A DNA stretch of 64,000 nt from Gastranaerophilus sp944325835 (GCA_963931575.1 OZ007029.1:558001-622000), one strand, 5' to 3'; counted from the first letter of the stretch, positions 9,050 to 17,540 are shown. The notes: generated by a model from the sequence alone, not told the origin. Numbers and translations are program-made.

Positions 9050-9796
9050 ATGACTTACGGATATTCTTATGACAGTATAACTTGGAATTATTCGCCGTTG
9101 TCGGCTTATGCGCCGTTATATTCTTATGTACAGCCGTACCGGTTTAACTTTGGTACACTATATAGTTTTAGCGGATATACAAACTATAGTCCTAGCTCAT
9201 ATTCTTACACCTCATACGCGCCGACAGGGTCAGTCGGTTCGGATTATTCTCCGAAGGGCTATACCGAACGCAGCAATAAGGTTTCTCTACGTTCTTTGCG
9301 TTTACTTCAGGGTGCGGATGCCGGCTCTGTTAAGGGCGATGCTATGTTTGATGAAGCCTTGAACTTTGTTCTGGGCTGGGAAGGCGGTTTCTCAAATGAC
9401 CCTGCGGATAGCGGCGGGCGAACAAATAAAGGCATTACACAAAATACTTATAACGCCTGGCTGAAGAAAAACGGGCTGCCGAAAAAAGATGTAAAAAATA
9501 TTACAAATGAAGAAGTAAGGCAAATTTATTACAATGAATACTGGAAACCTCTGGGCTGCTCAAATTTACCTGAGAAAGTCGCTCTGTTTATCTTTGACAC
9601 CGGCGTGAATATGGGTGTGGGCAGAGGGAAGGAATATTTAAGACGTTATAATAACGGTGAAAGTCTGGAAAGCCTGATTGATGCCCGCGAAGGAAAATAT
9701 AGAGATATTGCAGCAAACAGTCCGGCCAAAAGAAAATTCCTCAATGGCTGGCTGAACAGGCTGGGAGATTTGGAATCTACTATTGCTCTTGCTTAG
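9050..9796 (+). CDS. GH108-type N-acetylmuramidase with Tyr/Ser-rich N-terminus
   Basis: 248 residues. Residues about 100-245 form a glycosyl hydrolase 108/PG-binding-3 domain: the catalytic Glu lies in WEGGFSNDPADSGGRTNKGI near 109-128, followed by YYNEYWKP and FDTGVNMGVGRG. Such enzymes cut the peptidoglycan glycan strand and are common in phage and zoosporic lytic cassettes. The first 75 residues are unusually rich in Tyr, Ser and Pro and have no signal peptide, so the export route is unclear. No phage genes surround it; it lies upstream of minCDE. Shine-Dalgarno AAGGGA. Confidence 0.85.
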   Translation: MTYGYSYDSITWNYSPLSAYAPLYSYVQPYRFNFGTLYSFSGYTNYSPSSYSYTSYAPTGSVGSDYSPKGYTERSNKVSLRSLRLLQGADAGSVKGDAMFDEALNFVLGWEGGFSNDPADSGGRTNKGITQNTYNAWLKKNGLPKKDVKNITNEEVRQIYYNEYWKPLGCSNLPEKVALFIFDTGVNMGVGRGKEYLRRYNNGESLESLIDAREGKYRDIAANSPAKRKFLNGWLNRLGDLESTIALA

Positions 9797-9910
9797 CCCT
9801 AACCTGCTTGCGTAACGTTTTATTACACATTTCTACATAATTTCTTGCGCTGGGCTTCCCTTTTAGATATATTTAAAAAGTGAAAGTTTTTAGATTAGGA
9901 AGGTGTGTAA

Positions 9911-11017
9911 ATGCTTAACGGGGATGAAATTTTGGATAACAGTGTTGACGGCGCTCCGGAAAATACTGTTACAAATGACTTGGAACAAGATTTTAATGCT
10001 TCTCAGGAAGAACTGGCTTACCTTGAAAACGGTTTTATCGTTGATGTTACTGATGCAAAAAAGATTTCGGATGTTATCTATCAGCTTAGCACTGTTTTAG
10101 ACTTGCCGGAAGCACAGGAAAAACTTATTTGTATTAAACTCGGGGATATTGACCTTAATTCCTCACAGCTTTCAAGTATCCGCGCGCTTGTAGAAACGAT
10201 GAATTCTAAAGTGGCATTTATAAGTACAACTTCTGATATTACGGAATCTGCCGCTTACGAAATCGGTATGAAAGTTTCTAAGCTTGAAAATAAAGTCGTT
10301 ACTCCTGATTTTGAATCAAATACCGAGGGCACCGTTGAACTTGAAAAAGCTCTGGATAAAATTTTTGGCGGAGTGTCAAATGAAGCACTTAAACTTAAAG
10401 AAAAACTTTCCCAGATAGCTAAACCAATCGAAAAAGCTATCAAAAATACCGCAGAAGATCTTGAAATCGCAGAAGAAATCGTTTCGCAGGAAAATATTGC
10501 ACCCGAAGTTTCAGAACCCCCTGCGCAAGAGTCTGATGCAGAACTTGAACATTTCGCTGAATATGAAGAATTTAATAAAGAGTTGGAGGACGCAAATAAT
10601 CTTTCGGCTGAGGAAGAGGAAAAATTAAGAAAAGAACTGGAAGCAAAACTTCAATTGACGGAAAAACTTCCTACCCTGTATATTCAAAGAACACTACGTT
10701 CCGGTCAAACCCTGACCGCTGACGGAAATATTGTTATTATCGGCGATGTTAACCCTGGTTCTGAAATTAAAGCAGTAGGTGATGTTACAGTCTGGGGTAT
10801 TCTTGGCGGGATAGCCCACGCCGGTATTGAAGGCAATCAGTTTGCAAAAATTCGCGCTCTGAAAATGAATGCAATACAATTAAGAATAGCGGACGTATTT
10901 GCCAGACGTCCGGATAGCGCAAATATTCCATACATTCAAAAAACCGATACATTTGTTCCGGAAGAAGCAAGTGTTGAAGGCAACCATATAATTATACAAA
11001 AAATGATAAACAGATAA
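9911..11017 (+). CDS. minC: Septum site-determining protein MinC
   Basis: 368 residues, longer than the usual 220-270. The C-terminal beta-helix domain (about 255-345) is clear: LRSGQTLTADGNIVIIGDVN, GDVTVWGILGG.AHAG, IRALKMNAIQLRIAD. The N-terminal domain (about 40-135) is followed by a long acidic, Glu-rich linker (about 155-240) that explains the extra length. MinC blocks FtsZ assembly away from mid-cell and is recruited by MinD. First gene of minC-minD-minE; Shine-Dalgarno AGGAAGG. Confidence 0.93.
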   Translation: MLNGDEILDNSVDGAPENTVTNDLEQDFNASQEELAYLENGFIVDVTDAKKISDVIYQLSTVLDLPEAQEKLICIKLGDIDLNSSQLSSIRALVETMNSKVAFISTTSDITESAAYEIGMKVSKLENKVVTPDFESNTEGTVELEKALDKIFGGVSNEALKLKEKLSQIAKPIEKAIKNTAEDLEIAEEIVSQENIAPEVSEPPAQESDAELEHFAEYEEFNKELEDANNLSAEEEEKLRKELEAKLQLTEKLPTLYIQRTLRSGQTLTADGNIVIIGDVNPGSEIKAVGDVTVWGILGGIAHAGIEGNQFAKIRALKMNAIQLRIADVFARRPDSANIPYIQKTDTFVPEEASVEGNHIIIQKMINR

Positions 11018-11029
11018 TAAGGAGAAATA

Positions 11030-11875
11030 ATGACCGGTCGAGTTATTGTAATTACCTCGGGTAAAGGCGGGGTAGGTAAAACAACCACAAATGCCAATAT
11101 CGGCACGGCTCTTGCCCGTGAAGGCAAAAAAGTGGTTATGATTGATACAGATCTGGGTTTAAGAAATCTGGATTTGTTGTTAGGTTTAGAAAACAGAATT
11201 GTTTATACAATCGTTGACGTTGTTGAAAAACGCTGTAAATTAAAACAGGCTCTGGTTAAGGATAAGAAAAATCCAAATCTTTGTCTGCTTGCAGCAGCTC
11301 AAACCCGTGATAAATCTGCGGTGACACAGGAACAATTGAAAGAAATCTGCGAAGAACTTCAAAAAGATTTTGATTTCATTCTGGTTGACTGTCCTGCCGG
11401 TATTGAACAGGGCTTCCAAAACGCAATCGCAGGGGCTTCAGAAGCAATCGTTGTTACAACCCCTGAAATGTCCGCGGTTCGTGACGCCGATAGAATTATC
11501 GGACTTCTGGAAGCAAAAGAAGAAATAAAATCGTACAGGTTACTAATTAACAGAGTACGCCCTAATTTGATAAAATCAAATGATATGATGAGCGTGGATG
11601 ATGTTGTTGAAATTTTATCAGCGAAATTAATTGGTATAATACCGGAAGATACAGGAATTATAACTTCTACCAACAAGGGTGAACCTATCGTTAACGATGA
11701 AAAATCCCTTGCGGGTCGTGCATATAAAAATGTTGCACAAAGAATTCTCGGAAACGAAGTCCCGTATCTTGATCTGGAAGCGGAAACAAGCGTTGTCGCA
11801 AAATTTAAAAAATTCCTTGCTAATCTTGTCGGCAAGGAAAAGGTTAACAGTGCTGCCGGCGGTAAGGAGAAATAA
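11030..11875 (+). CDS. minD: Septum site-determining ATPase MinD
   Basis: 281 residues. The deviant Walker A motif GKGGVGKTT is at residues 11-19; DTDLGLRNLDLLLGLE near 40-55 and DCPAGIE near 120 are MinD hallmarks. An ATP-dependent membrane-bound dimer that recruits MinC and is released by MinE. The C-terminus (FKKFLANLVGKEKVN) is amphipathic, as expected of the membrane-targeting sequence. Shine-Dalgarno AAGGAG; 12 bp after minC and 2 bp before minE. Confidence 0.97.
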   Translation: MTGRVIVITSGKGGVGKTTTNANIGTALAREGKKVVMIDTDLGLRNLDLLLGLENRIVYTIVDVVEKRCKLKQALVKDKKNPNLCLLAAAQTRDKSAVTQEQLKEICEELQKDFDFILVDCPAGIEQGFQNAIAGASEAIVVTTPEMSAVRDADRIIGLLEAKEEIKSYRLLINRVRPNLIKSNDMMSVDDVVEILSAKLIGIIPEDTGIITSTNKGEPIVNDEKSLAGRAYKNVAQRILGNEVPYLDLEAETSVVAKFKKFLANLVGKEKVNSAAGGKEK

Positions 11876-11877
11876 CA

Positions 11878-12354
11878 ATGGGTGAAAATATTTTTACTGA
11901 TATCTATAATAAAGTTATCGGTTTCTTCCGCCAAACTGATGCTGAGGAAACCGCAAAAGATACGGCTTGTAACAGATTAAGAGTCGTGTTGATGCAGGAT
12001 AGAACAAACTTAAATCCTCAATTACTGGAAAAAATGAGAAAGGAACTCATCGAACTTCTTTCAAAATACGTGGAAATGGATAAAGATGCTCTGGAACTCA
12101 ATTTTGAACAGGAAGGCGAACAAATGGCTCTGATGCTTTCGATTCCTGTCTTGAGAGCAAAATCCGCTGAGGATATCGAAAAAGCTCTTGAAGAGGAGCT
12201 TGAAGAAAAGCCGGAAGATGCCGAAACCGAAACTGAAGACGCAGATTCCGAAACTGAGGATGAAAACGCTGAAGAAGATGAGGCCGCAGAGGAGGAAGAA
12301 TCCGAAGAAGAAATTTCCGAAGAGGATGAAAATAAATCTGAAGATGAAAAATAA
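11878..12354 (+). CDS. minE: Cell division topological specificity factor MinE with long acidic tail
   Basis: 158 residues against the usual 85-100. Residues 1-100 are MinE: an amphipathic N-terminus (MGENIFTDIYNKVIGFF), ACNRLRVVLMQDR as the anti-MinCD helix/strand, and LLSKYVEMDKDALELNFEQEG. The last ~55 residues are almost only Glu, Asp, Ser and Thr, an unusual disordered extension. Stimulates MinD ATPase and confines MinC to the poles. Last gene of the min operon, followed by a strong terminator. Confidence 0.93.
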   Translation: MGENIFTDIYNKVIGFFRQTDAEETAKDTACNRLRVVLMQDRTNLNPQLLEKMRKELIELLSKYVEMDKDALELNFEQEGEQMALMLSIPVLRAKSAEDIEKALEEELEEKPEDAETETEDADSETEDENAEEDEAAEEEESEEEISEEDENKSEDEK

Positions 12355-12360
12355 AACTTA

Positions 12361-12384
12361 AAGCCGGCGCAAGCCGGCTTTTTT
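12361..12384 (+). terminator. Terminator of the min operon
   Basis: Perfect 8-bp hairpin AAGCCGGC-GCAA-GCCGGCTT followed by T's. Confidence 0.9.
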
Positions 12385-12460
12385 GAAATGATTTTATGTA
12401 GCAATTTTTATTTTGTTTATGTTTTTATATATTCAAGGTAAATATTGTAGGAGAATAAAA

Positions 12461-13645
12461 ATGTCTATAGAAAAAATTAATGCTGCGCTGCCGGTAAAAC
12501 AAATGGTTTCGTTTAAAGGTTCAGAGGGTTCAGCCGCTCAGGAAATACCGTCAGATGAAGAAAAAAGTTTATCAATGAAGAAAATGGTCGGGCTTGGCGC
12601 GCTTGCCGCTATTACTATCGGCGGAATAATTTTATATGCAAGAAAAGGGAAAGCGCCTAAAACATCTTCCAACGTGTCCGCTACGGGGGGGGGGGGGGCG
12701 TCCTCATCCGTTCAATCTACGACTTCTGCCGTTTCTGATGCGCCAGTGTTTGAACCAGTAAAGAAATTTATGAAAAAACTTGAGGACGGAACGGAATATC
12801 TTTTCCGCACCGAAGAACGCGATAAAGACGGAAACCTTATTAAAACAGTACGTTATGCAAAAGACGGCAAAACAATTGAACGCGTCAGAGAATTTAAAAT
12901 GGCTCCGGCAGGTGTTACAGATCCGGCACATAATGTTGTTGCATCAGAGATTCGCTACGGCAAGAATGGAGAAGTTATTTACAAACGAACTGCGCATTCT
13001 GACGGCTCAGGCTTTGATTTAGAAAAATTCGCAGATATTGATAAGACTATTTGGGGAAAACTGACGTATGTAACACATCTTGACGGAAAACGTTTCAGGT
13101 CTGTGGAAACCTCAGGTGTTGTAACTGATGCAAAAACAGGCAGAAAAATTATGGAGGTTCAGTTTGGTCCGAAGGGTGAGGACGATATGGTCTTAATACG
13201 TAGATTTGACAAAAAGACAGGAACAAAAGTTGTTCATGAAATGCAGCGTATTTCTGATGATACCTATAAAGCTACCGAGTTTGGGCAAGGACAATCCAGA
13301 CGTGTTTCTATATTCAAAGAAATTCCGGGGCAAGAAGATGAACTCCTTCATTTTGAACAATACGATGCTAATGGTCGTTTGCGGAACTTGTATACGGTAA
13401 CGCAAGATGGTTCGTTTACAAGATTTGAAAATCCTATAAAAGGTCGTGTAACTATTTGTGAGGAAATAAATGGTGTTAAATATGTTAGTAAAAAATATAC
13501 AAAAGATGGAGAAACGTATACGCAAAAATTCATTATTGATAATGTAAATCCAGAAAATACCAGAATTGAGGTTTATAAAGGCGAAGAGTTAGTTCATACT
13601 GTTGCAGGTTCAATAAAAAATCCAAATACATCATCTGTCAATTAG
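12461..13645 (+). CDS. Hypothetical membrane-anchored protein with intragenic poly-G tract
   Basis: Start set at ATG 12461 by the Shine-Dalgarno AGGAG; 394 residues. Not recognised. Residues 1-35 are cytoplasmic-type with SFKG near 17-20; one membrane helix lies at about 43-60 (GLGALAAITIGGIILYA). A Thr-Gly4-Ala linker encoded by a G14 run is at about residues 75-80. The rest is a charged, repetitive domain with YRYDKDG-type units (RDKDGNLIKTVRYAKDGKTI, YGKNGEVIYKR, YDANGRLRNLY), resembling YD/MORN-like antigen repeats. As assembled the frame is intact; a change in tract length would truncate the protein just after the membrane helix. Confidence 0.75.
   Translation: MSIEKINAALPVKQMVSFKGSEGSAAQEIPSDEEKSLSMKKMVGLGALAAITIGGIILYARKGKAPKTSSNVSATGGGGASSSVQSTTSAVSDAPVFEPVKKFMKKLEDGTEYLFRTEERDKDGNLIKTVRYAKDGKTIERVREFKMAPAGVTDPAHNVVASEIRYGKNGEVIYKRTAHSDGSGFDLEKFADIDKTIWGKLTYVTHLDGKRFRSVETSGVVTDAKTGRKIMEVQFGPKGEDDMVLIRRFDKKTGTKVVHEMQRISDDTYKATEFGQGQSRRVSIFKEIPGQEDELLHFEQYDANGRLRNLYTVTQDGSFTRFENPIKGRVTICEEINGVKYVSKKYTKDGETYTQKFIIDNVNPENTRIEVYKGEELVHTVAGSIKNPNTSSVN
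12685..12698 (+). repeat. Poly-G tract (G14) inside a coding sequence, candidate ON/OFF switch
   Basis: Fourteen G spanning the codons ACG-GGG-GGG-GGG-GGG-GCG of the gene starting at 12461. With 14 G (also 11 or 17) the full 394-residue product is made; other lengths end soon after the membrane helix. Unlike the prepilin tracts it sits in the linker of the mature protein. Confidence 0.75.
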
Positions 13646-13708
13646 TTATATGAAACTTGATGTCGAATGGGTTAAAACTGGTGAAAAGATGCCAATTCAT
13701 TAAAAATT

Positions 13709-13738
13709 AAAATGCCGGAGGGGTACCAGCGGCATTTT
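13709..13738 (+). terminator. Putative terminator hairpin
   Basis: AAAATGCCG ... CGGCATTTT stem with a 12-nt loop, about 60 bp after the stop of the membrane-anchored protein. Confidence 0.6.
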
Positions 13739-13752
13739 GTGTTGGATATGTA

Positions 13753-13781
13753 TTGACAAGGTGTTGACAATATGGCATAAT
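13753..13781 (+). promoter_or_regulatory. Promoter of the split toxin-like gene (leaderless)
   Basis: TTGACA (13753-13758), 17-bp spacer, CATAAT (13776-13781). Only six bases (GTTAGT) separate it from ATG 13788, so transcription should start on or next to the start codon; there is no Shine-Dalgarno. Confidence 0.75.
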
Positions 13782-13787
13782 GTTAGT

Positions 13788-14009
13788 ATGGACGCGATAG
13801 TTAAATATTATGAGATACATACGGTAAATGGCTTGACTTTTAGATTTAAATTGGATTTTAACCCTATTTCAAAAGAGTATGAGCCGCATATATGGCATAG
13901 GCATCAGGTTGAACCGGAAACCGTTGTAAGTGCTTATATGAATATTACGGATGTATATTATAATTGTCCGAGAAAGTTTCGCGATAAGGAACGTGAGCGA
14001 AACTTTTGA
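13788..14009 (+). pseudogene. N-terminal fragment of a toxin-like protein, cut by a repeat
   Basis: Reads MDAIVKYYEIHTVNGLTFRFKLDF... to residue 73 and stops at TGA 14007-14009. A perfect promoter six bases upstream fixes ATG 13788. Small size, the following part-gene, and a downstream ribbon-helix-helix protein suggest a type II toxin-antitoxin operon. The frame ends where a dispersed repeat (14015-14077) begins, and the natural C-terminus seems to be continued in another frame at 14006-14197. The toxin family is not recognised, and activity of the fragment is unknown. Confidence 0.55.
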
Positions 14010-14197
14010 GTGGCGTATTAGACAGCGCAGCCACGCGCGACCCGCGGTTCAGCGGGGCGGAAGTGGCGGAGAACTGCTTTATTTCTCTGAGAAAACGGTA
14101 TGAAAGTTATTCTGAAACTGAGGATTTGAATATTTACTATAACTATTATTCAAAAGATAAAACCAAAATTATGATTATAACTGCGTTTAAATTATAG
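14006..14197 (+). pseudogene. C-terminal fragment of the toxin-like protein, fused to repeat-encoded residues
   Basis: Opens at TTG 14006, overlapping the previous stop. The first ~24 residues (LDSAATRDPRFSGAEVAENC) are encoded by the repeat at 14015-14077. The remainder, ISLRKRYESYSETEDLNIYY ... MIITAFKL, reads like the natural C-terminal end of a small toxin. Overlapping start and stop could allow re-initiation, so two-part expression is not excluded. Confidence 0.5.
14015..14077 (-). repeat. Dispersed ~60-bp GC-rich repeat, copy A
   Basis: In reverse complement it reads CAGTTCTCCGCC ... CCGCTGAACCGCG ... GCTGTCTAATAC, and matches 52668-52727 at the end of etfA. Much more GC-rich than its surroundings; internal arms such as CGCTGA/ACCGCG can pair. 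Confidence 0.75.
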
Positions 14198-14208
14198 GAG
14201 TTCATACT

Positions 14209-14469
14209 ATGAATAAAAAAGAAATTGTTACAGATACCTCTTACTATACAGATGAATTCGGGTATAGCCATAATATTGATGATGATATCGCACAGGCAGA
14301 AGAAGATATTATTCAACTAAAACAGACAGCGAACGTCAACTTCCGCTGGTCGGAGTTTGAAATCCGGCGGGCTAAAAAGATTGCCGAAAAATTAGGAATG
14401 CCTTATCAAACTTATATAAAATCCACGCTAAAGCAGGCTATGGATAGAGATGAAAAGAAATTTATGTAA
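14209..14469 (+). CDS. Ribbon-helix-helix antitoxin-like protein
   Basis: 86 residues. The C-terminal half, NVNFRWSEFEIRRAKKIAEKLGMPYQTYIKSTLKQAM, is typical of CopG/BrnA-type antitoxins with an RHH DNA-binding fold; the acidic N-terminal half would be the toxin-binding arm. It would autorepress the operon and neutralise the upstream toxin. Shine-Dalgarno TAGGAG before ATG. Toxin-first order is as in BrnT/BrnA and RelE-like pairs. Since the toxin is apparently broken, this may be an orphan antitoxin. Confidence 0.75.
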   Translation: MNKKEIVTDTSYYTDEFGYSHNIDDDIAQAEEDIIQLKQTANVNFRWSEFEIRRAKKIAEKLGMPYQTYIKSTLKQAMDRDEKKFM

Positions 14470-14472
14470 TGA

Positions 14473-14506
14473 AAAAAGGGGTGGGAGCTAGCTCCCGCCC
14501 CTTTTT
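14473..14506. terminator. Bidirectional terminator
   Basis: Long perfect stem GGGGTGGGAGC / GCTCCCGCCCC with A's and T's on both sides, between the convergent antitoxin-like and phosphofructokinase genes. Confidence 0.9.
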
Positions 14507-14520
14507 ATTTATATTTTAAA

Positions 14521-16200
14521 CTATGCGTTTAAAAGTTCTTTTGAGCGTTCAAGCTGCAGGGTTATGGTTGTTATGTCGCAAACCGAGCTTGGGCCGAAGT
14601 ATTGAACAGCACCAGGGAAGAGGTATCTGTCGTTCATTGCCCATTCTTCACGGTGTTCTTCAAGTTTCTTGAATACAGGACCGTCAAGTCTTACGAGTGC
14701 TTTTTGAATAACAGGTTTCCATTCGCCGTGGCGTTTTTCCATGTTCATCATCATTGTTAACGGGATGCCGCCTGCAATCCAGTTGCTTGCAACATCAGTA
14801 AGGTTTCTGATAGATGATAAATAACCGGTAAATCCGTTGTTAATCAATGCGAACGCGTTGTAACCCAGTGAGTAGCAGTAATCTGCGTCAAAGTTTGAAG
14901 GAAATGCGCATCTTCCTTCGTAGCCGAAGAAGTGTGCCTGATCTGCAAATTTACCTTTGTATTTGCCCTGAGCTTTCAGCTCGTTCAATTTAGCTTTAAT
15001 CATTTCGATTAAAAGTTTTTCTGTTTCAATTTTGGAAACCTGAACGTTACCGTGCGGATCTCTGTCCATAAGCAATTGCGCTTTAATCAATGTCGGAAGA
15101 GATGAGAACACTTTTGCATTGTCGCTGGAAAGTGTGTTTTCAATGATTGCGAATTTTTCAGTCTGAGTTCCGTTAGTGTAACGGGAATCTTTTTCCAGAG
15201 AACTCATAACGTCATTCAGGTTAGAAATCATTGATTTCATTTCAGGAATAAATTCAATCAAGCCTTCCGGAATGATTGCGATACCAAAGTTTTTGCCGTT
15301 GTTTGAACGTCTTACGATGATATCTGTCATGTAGTTGATAATGCTTTCCAAAGACATTTTCTTTTCTTCAACTTCTTCACTGATTAAAGTGATGTTAGGC
15401 TGTGTTTGAAGTGCAGCTTCTAAAGCTACGTGAGAAGCGCTTCTGCCCATAATTTTGATGAAGTGCCAGTATTTCTTAGCGGAATTTGCGTCGCGTTGTA
15501 TGTTTCCGATAAGTTCTGCGTAAGTTTTTGTTGCCGTATCAAAACCGAATGAAATTTCAATTTGTTCGTTTTTAAGGTCGCCGTCAATAGTTTTCGGGCA
15601 GCCGATAACCTGAATTCCTGCGTTGTTTTTAACAAACCATTCAGCAAGAAGTGCAGCGTTTGTGTTTGAATCGTCACCGCCGATGATTACAACTGCAGTA
15701 ATATTTAATTTTTTACAAACTTCTAAAGAAGATTTGAATTGTTCTTCTGTTTCCAGTTTTGTTCTGCCGGAACCTATGATATCAAAACCGCCGGTGTTTC
15801 TGTAATCGTTGATGAATTCATCGGTGAATTCAACGTATTTGCCTTCAATAATACCTGAAGGGCCGCCTAAGAAACCGTATAATTTATTTTGTGGATTAGC
15901 GGATTTCAATGCGTCATAAAGTCCTGCGATTACGTTGTGACCGCCGGGTGCCTGACCGCCTGAAAGAATTACACCAACGTTTCTGACCGGTGATTGTTTT
16001 GTTTGTGATGATTTTTTGAACGTTACGGTTGGTTTGCCGTAAGTGTTTGCAAATAAAGCTTTAATTTGTTCCTGATCTCTGACAGATTCTGTTGCGGAAC
16101 CTTCAATAACTTCCAAAGAATTGATACCGCTTGCTAAACTTTCAGGAAGCTTAGGCTGGTATTTCAATCTTTCAATTTGAAGTGGAGATAATTTTCTCAT
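14521..16200 (-). CDS. pfp: Diphosphate--fructose-6-phosphate 1-phosphotransferase
   Basis: 559 residues, the long PFP clade (ATP-PFK is ~320). ILSGGQAPGG near 78-87; GGDDSN near 173-178, where Asp in the second position marks PPi instead of ATP use; PKTIDGDL near 201-208 with the PFP-type Lys; MGRSASHVALEAALQTQPN near 250. Makes fructose 1,6-bisphosphate reversibly with PPi, saving ATP in an anaerobic glycolysis. Shine-Dalgarno AAAGAGG. Divergent from pgk, so two glycolytic genes share one upstream region. Confidence 0.93.
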   Translation of the reverse strand: MRKLSPLQIERLKYQPKLPESLASGINSLEVIEGSATESVRDQEQIKALFANTYGKPTVTFKKSSQTKQSPVRNVGVILSGGQAPGGHNVIAGLYDALKSANPQNKLYGFLGGPSGIIEGKYVEFTDEFINDYRNTGGFDIIGSGRTKLETEEQFKSSLEVCKKLNITAVVIIGGDDSNTNAALLAEWFVKNNAGIQVIGCPKTIDGDLKNEQIEISFGFDTATKTYAELIGNIQRDANSAKKYWHFIKIMGRSASHVALEAALQTQPNITLISEEVEEKKMSLESIINYMTDIIVRRSNNGKNFGIAIIPEGLIEFIPEMKSMISNLNDVMSSLEKDSRYTNGTQTEKFAIIENTLSSDNAKVFSSLPTLIKAQLLMDRDPHGNVQVSKIETEKLLIEMIKAKLNELKAQGKYKGKFADQAHFFGYEGRCAFPSNFDADYCYSLGYNAFALINNGFTGYLSSIRNLTDVASNWIAGGIPLTMMMNMEKRHGEWKPVIQKALVRLDGPVFKKLEEHREEWAMNDRYLFPGAVQYFGPSSVCDITTITLQLERSKELLNA

Positions 16201-16317
16201 ATATAACCTCTTTCCTATTCTTTAACAATAGAATTATACTATAAAAATACTTTACAATGAACCATGTTGTTAATAAAATTAATATGTAATTGATATTACG
16301 TAAAGAAGGAGACAATT

Positions 16318-17514
16318 ATGAAAAAATCAATCAAAGATTTAGGCGACGTAAGAGGAAAGAGAGCACTCGTCAGAGTTGACGTAAACGTTCCTTTGGACGC
16401 TGACAAAAATGTTACCGATGATACAAGAATTCAGGCTATTATCCCAACTGTTCGCGAATTGCAGGCTAAAGGCGCAAAAATTATTCTTATGGCGCACTTA
16501 GGCAGACCAAAAGGCGAAAAAAATCCTGAATTTTCTCTTGCACCTGTCGCAAAATATATGTCTAAAGTTTTAGGTGAAGAAGTTATGTTCATCCCTAGCG
16601 TTGAAGAAGCTGCTGAATATGTTGCAAAACTTCAAGACGGTCAGGTTGCATTGTTAGAAAACATCCGTTTCTACAAAGCTGAAGAAGCAAAAGATGATGA
16701 TATGACTTTCGCTAAAGAATTGGCTAAATTAGGTGATTTCTACGTAAATGACGCGTTCGGCGCTGCACACAGAAAACACACTTCTACTGCTAAATTGGCT
16801 GAAATCTTAAAACCTGCGGTTTCAGGCCTTTTGATGGAAAAAGAAATCAGATGTTTATCTCAAGCACTTGATAATCCGGAAAGACCTTTCACAGCTATCG
16901 TTGGCGGTGCTAAAGTTTCTTCTAAAATCGGTGTTTTAGAAAACTTAATTGATAAAGTCGATAACTTGATTATCGGCGGCGGCATGGCTTACACATTTGT
17001 TAAAGCTAACGGCGGTAAAATCGGTAATTCTATCTGCGAAGACGACCAGTTAGAAGTTGCTAAAGCTATCGAAAAGAAAGCTGCTGACAAAGGCGTTAAA
17101 CTTGTTATGGCAACAGATGTTCTTGCAACAGACGATTTCTCCGGCAACGGAACTAACAAATTTGTTAAAATCAACGAAATTCCTGACGGTTTTGAAGGCG
17201 TTGATGCAGGCCCTGAATCAAGAAAAGCTTTTGCAGATGTAATCAAAACATCTAAAACAATTCTTATGAACGGCCCTGTAGGCGCATTTGAAAACCCTAA
17301 ATTCGCAGAAGGTACAAAAGCTGTATTAGAAGCAGTAGTTGAAGCAACTAAAAACGGTGCAACTTCTGTAATCGGCGGCGGCGATTCAGTTTCTGCTGCT
17401 AAGAAATTCTTCAAAGCAGAAGACTTCACCCACGTATCAACAGGCGGCGGCGCATCATTAGAATTTATCGAAGGTAAAGTCCTTCCTGGCGTTGCAGCAT
17501 TGGACGACAAGTAA
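16318..17514 (+). CDS. pgk: Phosphoglycerate kinase
   Basis: 398 residues. RVDVNVPLD near 18-26, GRPKGE near 61-66, the 3-PG site ENIRFYKAEE near 118-127, VGGAKVSSKIGVLENL near 196-211 and the nucleotide-site GGGDSV...FTHVSTGGGASLEFIEG near 358-390. Transfers phosphate between 1,3-bisphosphoglycerate and ADP. Shine-Dalgarno AGGAG. Its codon use (GCT, GAA, AAA) is that of a highly expressed gene here. Confidence 0.99.
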   Translation: MKKSIKDLGDVRGKRALVRVDVNVPLDADKNVTDDTRIQAIIPTVRELQAKGAKIILMAHLGRPKGEKNPEFSLAPVAKYMSKVLGEEVMFIPSVEEAAEYVAKLQDGQVALLENIRFYKAEEAKDDDMTFAKELAKLGDFYVNDAFGAAHRKHTSTAKLAEILKPAVSGLLMEKEIRCLSQALDNPERPFTAIVGGAKVSSKIGVLENLIDKVDNLIIGGGMAYTFVKANGGKIGNSICEDDQLEVAKAIEKKAADKGVKLVMATDVLATDDFSGNGTNKFVKINEIPDGFEGVDAGPESRKAFADVIKTSKTILMNGPVGAFENPKFAEGTKAVLEAVVEATKNGATSVIGGGDSVSAAKKFFKAEDFTHVSTGGGASLEFIEGKVLPGVAALDDK

Positions 17515-17540
17515 ATTTTTGTGACTTGCAAACACAAAAT

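Noticed and set aside
9050..9796. Prophage remnant around the muramidase
   Set aside because: No other phage gene, and flanks are housekeeping genes.
11359..11934. Antisense ORF over minD/minE
   Set aside because: Ser/Thr-rich shadow of a well-identified gene pair.
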